A stretch of DNA of 7,483 nt. Origin: an archaeon. GTDB lineage: Archaea > Nanobdellota > Nanobdellia > Pacearchaeales > GW2011-AR1. The translations under genes and the position numbers were made by a program. The notes beneath the pieces were generated by a model that saw nothing but the letters and a program-made list of their open reading frames with translations, did not search any database and was not told the origin of the DNA. Positions 1 through 6,472 of the stretch are shown one piece after another (the first letter of the stretch is position 1; each line of letters starts with the position of its first letter). Location of the stretch: assembly GCA_027341315.1 (NCBI GenBank), contig DAIENA010000026.1:1-7483 (forward strand). The letters are read 5' to 3'.

Positions 1-1
1 A

Positions 2-337
2 TGTAGTACACGGAATTCAGAATATAATTTTAATGGAAAAATTGGAAAAGATTCAGTTAGTTTTGAGGGTAGTGTTGATGTGTTTCGTTCCTCCATATAT
101 CAGAACAATTTAACTGTTACAAAACCCGATGGAACTGTTATTAAATATAGGGATTTCATAGGGGATGATCTAAAATTAGAAGAAGTTGATATCACAAAAA
201 ATGGAAAAACAACAGAATACTTTTCAAGTGATAAATTTCAAAAACCAATTGTAGATAGTGCTCAAGTTCAATTTAATGATTATCTTAAAAAAATCGGTGA
301 AACAAAAACCAAGCAAGGTCTCGAAGACTTAAAATAA
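2..337 (+). CDS. Small uncharacterised protein, 5'-truncated (C-terminal 111 residues)
   Basis: The reading frame is open from base 2 to the TAA at 335-337, so this is the 3' part of a gene that begins before the window. A GTG at 80 could be read as a start, but the frame continues upstream of it with similar composition, including NGKIGKDSVSFEGSV, and no promoter or ribosome site precedes the GTG. The visible part is hydrophilic, with a probable beta-rich core (LTVTKPDGTVIKY, then LKLEEVDITKNGK) and a charged, Lys-rich, probably helical C-terminus. There is no membrane segment or metal-binding motif. I do not recognise a characterised family; short proteins with this NGKIG / LxVTKxDGTVIKY pattern are, from memory, hypothetical proteins in small archaeal genomes. 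The stop codon abuts the stop of the convergent ATPase gene with no spacer. Confidence 0.75.
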   Translation, partial: CSTRNSEYNFNGKIGKDSVSFEGSVDVFRSSIYQNNLTVTKPDGTVIKYRDFIGDDLKLEEVDITKNGKTTEYFSSDKFQKPIVDSAQVQFNDYLKKIGETKTKQGLEDLK

Positions 338-2146
338 TCACTTCCCATTTCTTATACTTCTCAAAGAATTCAAAATAACAGAGGCGTCGATTACTTCCTG
401 CAGTATCGCACCGACGAGGGGGACGATAAAACCCGCCGCGGCAAAACCCATTCCTATAACACTTAAAGTTATTCCTGCAATCATACTTTGTTTTGCAATT
501 TTAAGAGTTCTCTTTGAAATTTTTATTGAATCGTAAACCTGAGAAAAATTTCCCCCCAAAAAAACGATGTCCGCTGCTTCAGATGACGCGGTGTTTTCCT
601 CGTGGCTGAAAACCATTCCGACGTCGGAGAGCGCAAGCGCCGGGGCGTCGTTTATTCCGTCGCCGACCATCGCAATAGTTTTACCTTTTTTCTTGAGATT
701 TTTTATGCCATCCTGTTTATCTTTCGGGCTCATTTCGGAATTAATTTGAATTCCTTCGTCGAGGGATTCCTTTAATTTTTCCGCAACTTCTTTTTTGTCT
801 CCGGTGAAAACGTGAACGTCCATTCCTTTTTTCTTTAGCTTTTCCAGAATTTCTTTTGCATTTTTTTTCAGAATATCTTCAAAAATTATTTCTGCAATAA
901 TTTTTCTTCCTTCAAGCAGGTGAAGATGGTTTACTGAAGACTCTTTTCCTTTGTTTATTGTAAATCTTTTTTTTCCGATTGTTCCGGAAATTCCTTTTCC
1001 GAGGTTTTCATGAACGTCTTCGGCGTATGTCAAAGGAATTTTTTCTTTTCTTGCTTCGTGAATTATGGAATGCGCGAAAGGGTGAAGCGAATTTCTTTCT
1101 ATTGCTTCAGCAATTCTTAAAATATCTTTTCTACTGTACTTTTTATCTTTTATTTCTATTTCTTTAAGGATAGGTTTTCCGAGGGTGATTGTCCCGGTTT
1201 TGTCAAAAACGAGAGTGTCGACTTTAGAAACTGTTTCTATTGCTGAAAGGTTTTTCATTATAATTTTTTTCTTTGCCGACGAACTCATTCCGCCGATAAG
1301 TGCGACCGGCGCGGCGATTAAAAGTGGACAGGGTGTCGCGATAACTAAAACCGCCAGAACATAACTAAAATCCCTCCAGATTAAATATGCTAAAAAAGCC
1401 ATGAACAATGCAAGGATAGTAAATCCGACGTTATATTTATGGGAAATTTTTATTAACGGAGATTTTTCTTCCTGCGCCTCTTCAACCATATTTATTATCT
1501 GTCTGTACGTCGAGTCTTTGTCTTCTTTTTCGACTTTGATTATAATTGAACTTCCAAGGTTTATTGTTCCGCTTCGGATTTTGTCCCCCTTGATTTTATC
1601 AACAAAATAAGATTCTCCTGTTAAAGAAGATTCGTCCAGTTGCGCGTAATCGGAAATTAATAATCCGTCGAGGGGGATAATTTCTCCTTTTCTAACTAAA
1701 ATTTTCTCGCCTTTTTTAACGAGGGTTACTTTTTCGATTCTTGTTTTTGTCTTACTTTCCAAAACCAGGGCTTTATTTGGAATTCTGTTTGAAAGGGCTG
1801 TTAATGAACTTTTGGCTTTTTTCTGAGCGTATTTTTCAAGACCGTTTCCGCTCGAAATCATCAAAGCGATGACTCCTCCGACGAGATATTCTTTTGAAAT
1901 TATCGCGACAAAAATCGCAAGAATGGCAATATAATCCAATGCAAACGTTTTATTTTTTATTGCGATAAAACTTTCAACCAAAATTTGAAATGCCCCTGGA
2001 ATTATTCCAATTATAAAAAAAATTTGAGCCAAAGAATCTTTTTTGTAAAAAAATTCAAACACAAATCCCAAAATTAAAACAATAAGAATTAAAATAGGCA
2101 CACCAAACATGCTGTACTTTGAAAAAATTCTGTTTAGTTTTCCCAT
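338..2146 (-). CDS. Heavy-metal-translocating P-type ATPase, TPC type (P1B, P1B-5-like)
   Basis: Membrane pump that couples ATP hydrolysis to transition-metal transport, normally export. All core motifs are present in 602 residues: the actuator TGES at 176-179, the TM metal-site motif TPCP at 271-274, the phosphorylation site DKTGT at 315-319 (Asp315), the heavy-metal HP motif at 355-356, TGD at 448-450 and the hinge GDGIND at 495-500. About eight membrane segments are visible (near 13-33, 41-63, 69-84, 87-99, 240-256, 262-285, 553-573 and 575-597), the normal P1B set. There is no N-terminal HMA metal-binding domain and no His-rich tail, and Cys273 in TPC is the only cysteine in the protein. 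TPC replaces the CPC of Cu/Zn pumps and the SPC of Co pumps, and with QEVID at 583-587 it recalls the P1B-5 group linked to Ni/Fe; the substrate is an inference. The ATG at 2146 is chosen because a TATA box lies 27 bp upstream. The gene converges with 2-337 without a gap. Confidence 0.95.
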   Translation of the reverse strand: MGKLNRIFSKYSMFGVPILILIVLILGFVFEFFYKKDSLAQIFFIIGIIPGAFQILVESFIAIKNKTFALDYIAILAIFVAIISKEYLVGGVIALMISSGNGLEKYAQKKAKSSLTALSNRIPNKALVLESKTKTRIEKVTLVKKGEKILVRKGEIIPLDGLLISDYAQLDESSLTGESYFVDKIKGDKIRSGTINLGSSIIIKVEKEDKDSTYRQIINMVEEAQEEKSPLIKISHKYNVGFTILALFMAFLAYLIWRDFSYVLAVLVIATPCPLLIAAPVALIGGMSSSAKKKIIMKNLSAIETVSKVDTLVFDKTGTITLGKPILKEIEIKDKKYSRKDILRIAEAIERNSLHPFAHSIIHEARKEKIPLTYAEDVHENLGKGISGTIGKKRFTINKGKESSVNHLHLLEGRKIIAEIIFEDILKKNAKEILEKLKKKGMDVHVFTGDKKEVAEKLKESLDEGIQINSEMSPKDKQDGIKNLKKKGKTIAMVGDGINDAPALALSDVGMVFSHEENTASSEAADIVFLGGNFSQVYDSIKISKRTLKIAKQSMIAGITLSVIGMGFAAAGFIVPLVGAILQEVIDASVILNSLRSIRNGK

Positions 2147-2168
2147 AAGAGAGTAAAGAGAAACGAAG

Positions 2169-2177
2169 TTTAAAAAA
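2169..2177 (-). promoter_or_regulatory. TATA box for the P-type ATPase (leaderless)
   Basis: On the minus strand TTTTTTAAA is centred about 27 bp before the A of the ATG at 2146. This predicts transcription starting at or next to the start codon. No Shine-Dalgarno sequence lies between (the spacer is C/T-rich), which fits a leaderless mRNA. Confidence 0.55.
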
Positions 2178-2265
2178 TTGTGGATTAATAAAAAATTTGC
2201 GATTTACATTTCACATGAAATTTTGATTTTTAAACCTTTTTGTCGAGGGCAAATTACAAAACATA

Positions 2266-2280
2266 TTCTGTTAAACAGAA
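2266..2280. promoter_or_regulatory. 15-bp perfect palindrome next to a TATA box, candidate operator
   Basis: TTCTGTTAAACAGAA consists of two perfect 7-bp arms around a single A. It ends three bases before the TATA box at 2284-2291, where the TFB recognition element lies, so a dimeric regulator bound here could block or assist TFB/TBP loading. It lies about 120 bp upstream of the divergent ATPase start, so control of the rightward promoter is more plausible. An inverted repeat of this size is expected about once by chance in a window of this size and composition, so the position is the main argument. Confidence 0.4.
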
Positions 2281-2283
2281 GAA

Positions 2284-2291
2284 TTTATATA
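2284..2291 (+). promoter_or_regulatory. TATA box driving the rightward transcript with the acidic micro-ORF
   Basis: TTTATATA is one of the best archaeal TATA matches in the window. It predicts a transcript start near 2313-2315, which would leave a leader of about 38 nt before the ATG at 2353. A second, poorer box (AATATAAAAAA at 2310-2320) would start transcription near 2342 and leave a leader of about 11 nt. The sequence alone does not decide between them. Confidence 0.5.
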
Positions 2292-2352
2292 CTAAAATGC
2301 TCTCTGAAAAATATAAAAAATGAGGTGCAAGCAAGGCTTGTAAAACCAAATT

Positions 2353-2436
2353 ATGACAAAGGAGTTTGACGAAGTTCCGGGAATGGCTGAGGAAGATCCA
2401 GATTTTGATGCGTTCCTGGACGACCTTGACGATTAA
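2353..2436 (+). CDS. Acidic 27-residue micro-ORF, uncharacterised
   Basis: ATG at 2353-2355 to TAA at 2434-2436. It is too short for usual gene callers, but coding is suggested by strong G bias in first codon positions, higher GC than the flanking intergenic DNA, an upstream TATA box, and a stop that abuts the stop of the convergent protease gene, as at the other gene ends here. Twelve of the 27 residues are Asp or Glu and only one is Lys. The C-terminal half, DPDFDAFLDDLDD, spaces Phe and Leu among acidic residues, as in short motifs that dock on a basic, hydrophobic groove. There is no signal peptide, membrane segment or cysteine. The frame is closed by a TAA at 2341, so it is not the tail of a longer intact gene. 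There is no Shine-Dalgarno site at the usual distance. Function unknown; a fortuitous ORF or the remnant of a larger gene remains possible. Confidence 0.45.
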   Translation: MTKEFDEVPGMAEEDPDFDAFLDDLDD

Positions 2437-3357
2437 TTAACCGGAGAAACCTGTAAGGGAGATTTGGTTATTTTTTAGAGATAGTTCGCTCCCGTTTGTT
2501 TCAACGGACACATTTAATTCTTCAATTTTTATTTTTGAAACGAAAATATTTGTAAATTGTATGCTCAGTCTCTCGCCGATTCCTAGTGCTTCAAAATCTT
2601 TTTCTTTCAATAAATCGTTGTCACCATAGATTAAAATTTTTTCTCCGGTTGAATTAGAAAGTCCGATGTTTTCAATCGTTAAGTTAATGTTCAAGTATCT
2701 GCCTTCAATTGTTGCAGAGACGTTTCCGAGTTTCAAATCGGGGTACGACGGAAAAGAGTAAAGATTATTTATTTTGGACGGAATTTCATTTCCGATTGTT
2801 TGTGAACAGTCGCTAATCGGATACATAATGTTGTCCGGATTTTTTGAATGGTCAAATCCGAGAACATGAAGAAGTTCATGAATTTCTATGTTTGGCCTCT
2901 CGCATTTAGAACTTTTCAAAAGAAGAATTTTTCCCTGAAGAATTGTATAAAAATTATCCCCCGGTATGACTTTTGTCGGTCCGCCCTCACCGGCGACGAA
3001 GAATCCTTTTCCGGAGTCAGACGGAATAACTTCGTTGTCACAGCTGACCGTCACGTCCTCTCCCGAATCGACATTATAAAATTTTAATATTGTCAAATTT
3101 TGCAGGTAATTAAATGCATCAGTCATTTCATTTTTCTTTTCAAGAGAGCAATTGTTTTCAATCCGGTAGGATACGTTTGTCGTCGGAAACCTCATATTTT
3201 TATAAAACTGCATTTGTGTCGAAATGTTTCCAAGATTAAACTCGGGATTTGTGTCTGTTTTAAAGACCGTTTTTCCGAATGGAAAAATCCAGTATAAAAC
3301 AAGCAAAGAAATTATAAACAATGCAAACAAACTCATTAAAAGTCCTTTAAGGTCCAT
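2437..3357 (-). CDS. Membrane-anchored matrixin-like zinc metalloprotease with CARDB-like domain
   Basis: Predicted cell-surface peptidase of 306 residues. An uncleaved N-terminal membrane anchor covers about residues 5-27, with the rest probably outside the cell. The catalytic site is HELLHVLGFDH at 160-170, a full HExxHxxGxxH metzincin signature with three zinc-binding His and catalytic Glu161. Ser171 follows, as in matrixins, and the Met-turn NIMYP is at 176-180; both point to the M10 (matrixin) type, not archaemetzincin, whose extra Cys cluster is absent. Four cysteines (70, 106, 152, 184) could form two disulfides, the last two flanking the zinc site. Residues of about 205-302 are beta-rich, with NLTIENIGLSNSTG and a closing Asn-Asn motif, resembling a CARDB/Ig-like adhesion module. 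No propeptide cysteine switch is seen. The ATG at 3357 is supported by a TATA box 25 bp upstream. Substrate unknown. Confidence 0.88.
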   Translation of the reverse strand: MDLKGLLMSLFALFIISLLVLYWIFPFGKTVFKTDTNPEFNLGNISTQMQFYKNMRFPTTNVSYRIENNCSLEKKNEMTDAFNYLQNLTILKFYNVDSGEDVTVSCDNEVIPSDSGKGFFVAGEGGPTKVIPGDNFYTILQGKILLLKSSKCERPNIEIHELLHVLGFDHSKNPDNIMYPISDCSQTIGNEIPSKINNLYSFPSYPDLKLGNVSATIEGRYLNINLTIENIGLSNSTGEKILIYGDNDLLKEKDFEALGIGERLSIQFTNIFVSKIKIEELNVSVETNGSELSLKNNQISLTGFSG

Positions 3358-3376
3358 TTAGTAAAAAGGAGAAATG

Positions 3377-3386
3377 AATTAATAAA
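3377..3386 (-). promoter_or_regulatory. TATA box for the matrixin-like protease (leaderless)
   Basis: On the minus strand TTTATTAATT is centred about 25 bp upstream of the ATG at 3357. The sequence between is C/T-rich without a Shine-Dalgarno site, consistent with a leaderless transcript. Confidence 0.55.
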
Positions 3387-3406
3387 TCTTGCCGGTCATT
3401 CAACAA

Positions 3407-3415
3407 TTTAATAAA
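3407..3415 (+). promoter_or_regulatory. TATA box for the zinc-ladder protein (leaderless)
   Basis: TTTAATAAA is centred 26 bp upstream of the ATG at 3437, with no Shine-Dalgarno site between. Its centre is about 29 bp from the divergent protease TATA box, so both promoters share a 79-bp intergenic region. Confidence 0.55.
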
Positions 3416-3436
3416 GATTTTAAGCGTTAATTTATT

Positions 3437-4585
3437 ATGGAAAATCCTAAAGAAACCGCATTTTTGAAAATAGATTTTAATCTAAAACCGCTGGATGAAA
3501 TCAAAAAATTGATAAGTTTTCCCAATTCAGAAATTAAAAGACTGGCCGTTAAAGAAAAGCACGGTTTTTTTTACAAATTCACTTTCAGAAGTTTTTTTGA
3601 GTCTCTTGGAAAAAAAGAAAGTTTACTAAATGAAATTTATACTTTTAATTCAAGGCCAATTCCAGGAAACCTTTCAGAATACATTCTTCTCGAGGGGGAT
3701 GAAAGTGAAGTTAAAATTCCGGATTTTAAAAACTCATATTTTTCTGCAAAGGAAGAGCTAAAGAAAAGAATTCAGGAAAAAACAAATGAACTTTCAAGAA
3801 ATCTTTCAAGATTTCTCGAGCATGAAATTAAAACAATTGAAGAAAAATTCAACAATGAAACAAAAAGTTTTCGTAAGAGTCTGGACGAAATTTCGGAAAA
3901 GTTAATGGAGTTTGCAAGAAAAGGAGAAATTCAAAAAATAAATGAGCAAAAAAAACTTATTGATTCTATAAAAAAAGAGTCAAATTTTTCCGACTTGGAA
4001 AAAGATAAAGTCCGGGCAATTCAGCTTGAAAAGCAAAAACACATTTTGAATATAGAAAATCAATTTGAAAAGTTAACTGTAATTTATTATCCGATTTATA
4101 TCTTTACCGTCGACGTTTCGTCGGGAGCGCTAAAAAAATCTTTCGTCTTCGAGTTTGACCCGGTTTCGCAGGACATAACCGGATTAATCTGTGAAAATTG
4201 CCAGAACAAGTCAAGAGAAATTTTTATGTGCAGCTCCGGCCACTCGGTTTGCAGAAAGTGTTTTGCAATTTGTGACTCATGCAGCAGAGGTTTTTGTAAA
4301 AAATGTGTAAAAAATGTCTGTGAAATTTGTTCAAAAAAAATATGCAAGGACTGCGCTATTCGTTGTTTTAGATGTTCAAGACTCGTATGTAAAAATCACA
4401 CAAGAAAAGACAAAGTTTCCGGATATTCTTATTGCAACAATTGTCTTAAAAAATGTGAGCGATGCGGTGAATTAAAAGACCCGTATTCATTTAAGGTGAG
4501 CAAAAAAACGAACGCCGAGATATGTGAAGAATGTTTCCGACGTGAAATGCAGGGAAAAGTTTTAGAGGGGGTTTTTGAAAAATAA
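3437..4585 (+). CDS. Coiled-coil protein with a C-terminal ladder of CxxC zinc knuckles, uncharacterised
   Basis: A 382-residue protein in three parts. Residues 1-100 form an alpha/beta region without a recognised motif. Residues 101-212 are Lys/Glu-rich and mostly helical, probably coiled coil. Residues 213-250 look like beta strands (TVIYYPIYIFTVDV) and lead into a cysteine array from 252 to 366. The array has CxxC pairs at 252/255, 272/275, 279/282, 287/290, 295/298, 303/306, 310/313, 333/336, 340/343 and 363/366, plus a CxxH at 318/321 and Cys265 with His269; between 279 and 321 the pairs recur every 7-8 residues. This implies several bound zinc ions in a chain of treble-clef or ribbon-like knuckles, recalling RING/B-box-type modules, but no specific RING consensus is met. 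No catalytic motif, signal peptide or membrane segment is seen. A scaffold or nucleic-acid/protein-binding role is an inference. It converges with the helicase gene, leaving 3 bp. Confidence 0.85.
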   Translation: MENPKETAFLKIDFNLKPLDEIKKLISFPNSEIKRLAVKEKHGFFYKFTFRSFFESLGKKESLLNEIYTFNSRPIPGNLSEYILLEGDESEVKIPDFKNSYFSAKEELKKRIQEKTNELSRNLSRFLEHEIKTIEEKFNNETKSFRKSLDEISEKLMEFARKGEIQKINEQKKLIDSIKKESNFSDLEKDKVRAIQLEKQKHILNIENQFEKLTVIYYPIYIFTVDVSSGALKKSFVFEFDPVSQDITGLICENCQNKSREIFMCSSGHSVCRKCFAICDSCSRGFCKKCVKNVCEICSKKICKDCAIRCFRCSRLVCKNHTRKDKVSGYSYCNNCLKKCERCGELKDPYSFKVSKKTNAEICEECFRREMQGKVLEGVFEK

Positions 4586-4588
4586 AGA

Positions 4589-6424
4589 CTAATCCCCCAT
4601 CTTCATCATTTTTTCATTAATAAAATAGGTTGACTTTTTTCCGGAATAAGTCAAATACAAATATTTTTTTGCCCGGCTGACGGCGACGTAAAAAATTCTT
4701 CTTTCTTCGTCTTCTTTATTGTAATCATAAAGTTTTATTCTTTCAAGGACCGGGTGTTCATTGTATCTCAATGGAAAATTTTTTGGAGTGCATCCGACGA
4801 CAAAAACCATCTGCGCTTCAAGACCCTTTGCAGAGTGAATGGTCGAAAGTGTAACTTCTCCTTTTTTTTGAAGAGTTTCTTTGTCTTCTGTTTTTATAAA
4901 ATATTTTATTCCCGACTTTTTTAAAACATTGGAGATTTCCTGAATTTGTTTATTGGTTCTTCCCAAAATAAAAATTTCTTCGCGCGGAATTTCACTTGAA
5001 ATTATTTCATTTTTTATAAATTCAAATTCATTTTTTTCATTCTCAAAATTTTTTATTGAGACAAGATTTTCAAACTCAAAATTATGCTCCAGCCTAGGAA
5101 GATTCATTATTTTTATTGATTCATTCATAAATTCGATAATCTTTTTTGAGCTTCTATAATTTTTTTTAAGATAGATAATTTCGGATTCCGGATAAACTTT
5201 TTTGAATTCCATAAGATATTTTATTTCTGAACCTCTCCATCCGAATATGGACTGTCGCGGGTCGCCGACGCAGAATAAATTTTCCGGATTAAGAATTTTA
5301 ATAAGTTCAATTTGACCAAAGTTAACATCCTGAAACTCGTCGACGAGAATATGGTCAAAATTAGGAATAAATTTTGGATAAACCTTAAAAAAATTCGTTG
5401 CATCTATTATCTGGTCGGCATAAGTTCTGAGCCCGAATGATAAAAAATATTTTTCTGTGAATTTTATAATCTTAAAAATCATTTCTGAAACTTCGTCGGC
5501 TTTTGAAAAATATTTTTCTTTGAATCTTTCAGCGGTAAGTCCTGAAATTTTTAGATTTTCAAAAATGTTAAAGCAGTCAGAGATAAAATCTTTCTGAAGT
5601 TCATATGTGCTTTTATTTGAAAATTCCGCGTCCTGGAAATATAATTTTATTGCCTGTTCCATTGTTATATTTATTTCTTCAAGCGCCCTCAAAACTGCAA
5701 GCATTTTATCCTGAAAATTTGCAATTCGTGTTTTCCTTCCGTAAATTTTTCCGCCATTTTTTAACAGGATTTTTTCAGCAAATGAGTTGAAGGTCTCGAC
5801 GACGACTTCGACTCCTTTTTTCTTCAATCTTTTTTCAAGTTCTTCTTTAGCTTTTCTTGTGAATGTCACGGCAAAAATTTTTTTTCCGGAAACTCTTTTC
5901 ATTTTCACAAGAAACTCAATTCTTTTTGTTAAGACAGCGGTCTTTCCGGTCCCAGCGCCGGCGACGCAAAGTATTTTTTTTGATGGAGAAACGACGGCCT
6001 TTTTTTGTTCGTTATTAAAACCTAAAAGAAATTCTTCAAGTTCCTTGAATGAGGTAAGATGTTCTTCACTTAATATGTTTTCTTCATTTTTTACGTCGCC
6101 CGACACGAGTCGATTCTTCCCGCTTTCTGAAATTCTCACAACCTTTGTTCCGTTATTAAAAACCGACGGCAAAATTTCGACAAAAGACTCCATTATCATT
6201 TCCTCAAGAATCTGGGCAATTCTTTCTTCTGAAATGTAATTTAAAATTCCAAAATTTTTAAATTTGTAAAGGGCATTTTTTTCAATGGAATTGTTTTCAG
6301 AATTTCCCTTAAGAAAATCAATTAACAGTTTTTTTCCGACGGGAAACGGAATTTCCGTAAGCCCCTCAAGAAAAAGAGTATAATCTTTTGATTCGTCTCT
6401 TTTATATTCCGGAATTTTTACCAT
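4589..6424 (-). CDS. UvrD/Rep-like SF1 DNA helicase with N-terminal RQC-like winged helix
   Basis: ATP-driven 3'-5' DNA translocase of the UvrD/PcrA/Rep class, probably in repair or recombination. Motifs in order: NNEQKKAV (Q motif, about 137-144), Walker A GAGTGKT at 156-162, Ia TFTRKAKEEL at 187-196, Ib TFNSFAE at 211-217, motif II DEFQD at 362-366, motif III GDPRQSIFGWRG at 387-398, IV NYRSS at 422-426, V TLSTIHSAKGLE at 525-536, and VI EERRIFYVAVSRA at 573-585. All residues expected for ATPase activity are present. At 611 residues it is shorter than typical UvrD (about 720), and the stretch between motifs IV and V is only about 100 residues, so subdomain 2B is reduced. Residues of about 27-107 resemble the RecQ RQC winged helix (LLIDFLKGN, then FGILNYISEERIAQIL, then VVRISESGKNRL). 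It has its own TATA box 25 bp upstream of the ATG. Confidence 0.93.
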   Translation of the reverse strand: MVKIPEYKRDESKDYTLFLEGLTEIPFPVGKKLLIDFLKGNSENNSIEKNALYKFKNFGILNYISEERIAQILEEMIMESFVEILPSVFNNGTKVVRISESGKNRLVSGDVKNEENILSEEHLTSFKELEEFLLGFNNEQKKAVVSPSKKILCVAGAGTGKTAVLTKRIEFLVKMKRVSGKKIFAVTFTRKAKEELEKRLKKKGVEVVVETFNSFAEKILLKNGGKIYGRKTRIANFQDKMLAVLRALEEINITMEQAIKLYFQDAEFSNKSTYELQKDFISDCFNIFENLKISGLTAERFKEKYFSKADEVSEMIFKIIKFTEKYFLSFGLRTYADQIIDATNFFKVYPKFIPNFDHILVDEFQDVNFGQIELIKILNPENLFCVGDPRQSIFGWRGSEIKYLMEFKKVYPESEIIYLKKNYRSSKKIIEFMNESIKIMNLPRLEHNFEFENLVSIKNFENEKNEFEFIKNEIISSEIPREEIFILGRTNKQIQEISNVLKKSGIKYFIKTEDKETLQKKGEVTLSTIHSAKGLEAQMVFVVGCTPKNFPLRYNEHPVLERIKLYDYNKEDEERRIFYVAVSRAKKYLYLTYSGKKSTYFINEKMMKMGD

Positions 6425-6444
6425 AATTTTTCTAAAAAACCAGG

Positions 6445-6453
6445 CTTTAAATT
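6445..6453 (-). promoter_or_regulatory. TATA box for the UvrD-like helicase (leaderless)
   Basis: On the minus strand AATTTAAAG is centred 25 bp before the ATG at 6424, in the 48-bp gap after the upstream small membrane-protein gene. The helicase can therefore be transcribed on its own, although both genes run in the same direction. No Shine-Dalgarno site is present. Confidence 0.5.
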
Positions 6454-6472
6454 ATTAATGAATCAAACCAAT

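Noticed and set aside
80..337. GTG at 80 as the true start of the first gene
   Set aside because: The frame is open upstream to base 2 with the same composition, and there is no TATA box or Shine-Dalgarno site before the GTG.
2322..2327. GAGGTG as a Shine-Dalgarno site for the micro-ORF
   Set aside because: It matches the anti-Shine-Dalgarno sequence but is 25 bases before the ATG at 2353; the only start codon at a proper distance is a TTG followed at once by TAA.
2147..2352. tRNA, C/D-box RNA or riboswitch in the largest intergenic region
   Set aside because: I found no cloverleaf, no paired C and D boxes and no known aptamer pattern; only the palindrome and TATA-like elements are supported.
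2178..2369. 63-codon + frame across the ATPase/micro-ORF intergenic region
   Set aside because: It starts with TTG, runs through the palindrome and TATA box, overlaps the micro-ORF in another frame and has no domain-like composition.
4096..4347. 83-codon minus-strand frame within the zinc-ladder gene
   Set aside because: It is the complement of the cysteine-codon array; its repeated His/Phe/Leu pattern is a by-product of that array.
338..4585. A single metal-homeostasis operon linking the ATPase, zinc protease and zinc-knuckle protein
   Set aside because: The genes are on alternating strands with separate promoters; using zinc as a structural or catalytic metal does not link them to a metal pump.
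5787..6239. 150-codon open frame on the + strand inside the helicase gene
   Set aside because: It is the antisense shadow of the conserved Walker A region, is rich in Ser/Phe low-complexity runs and has no promoter or recognisable domain.
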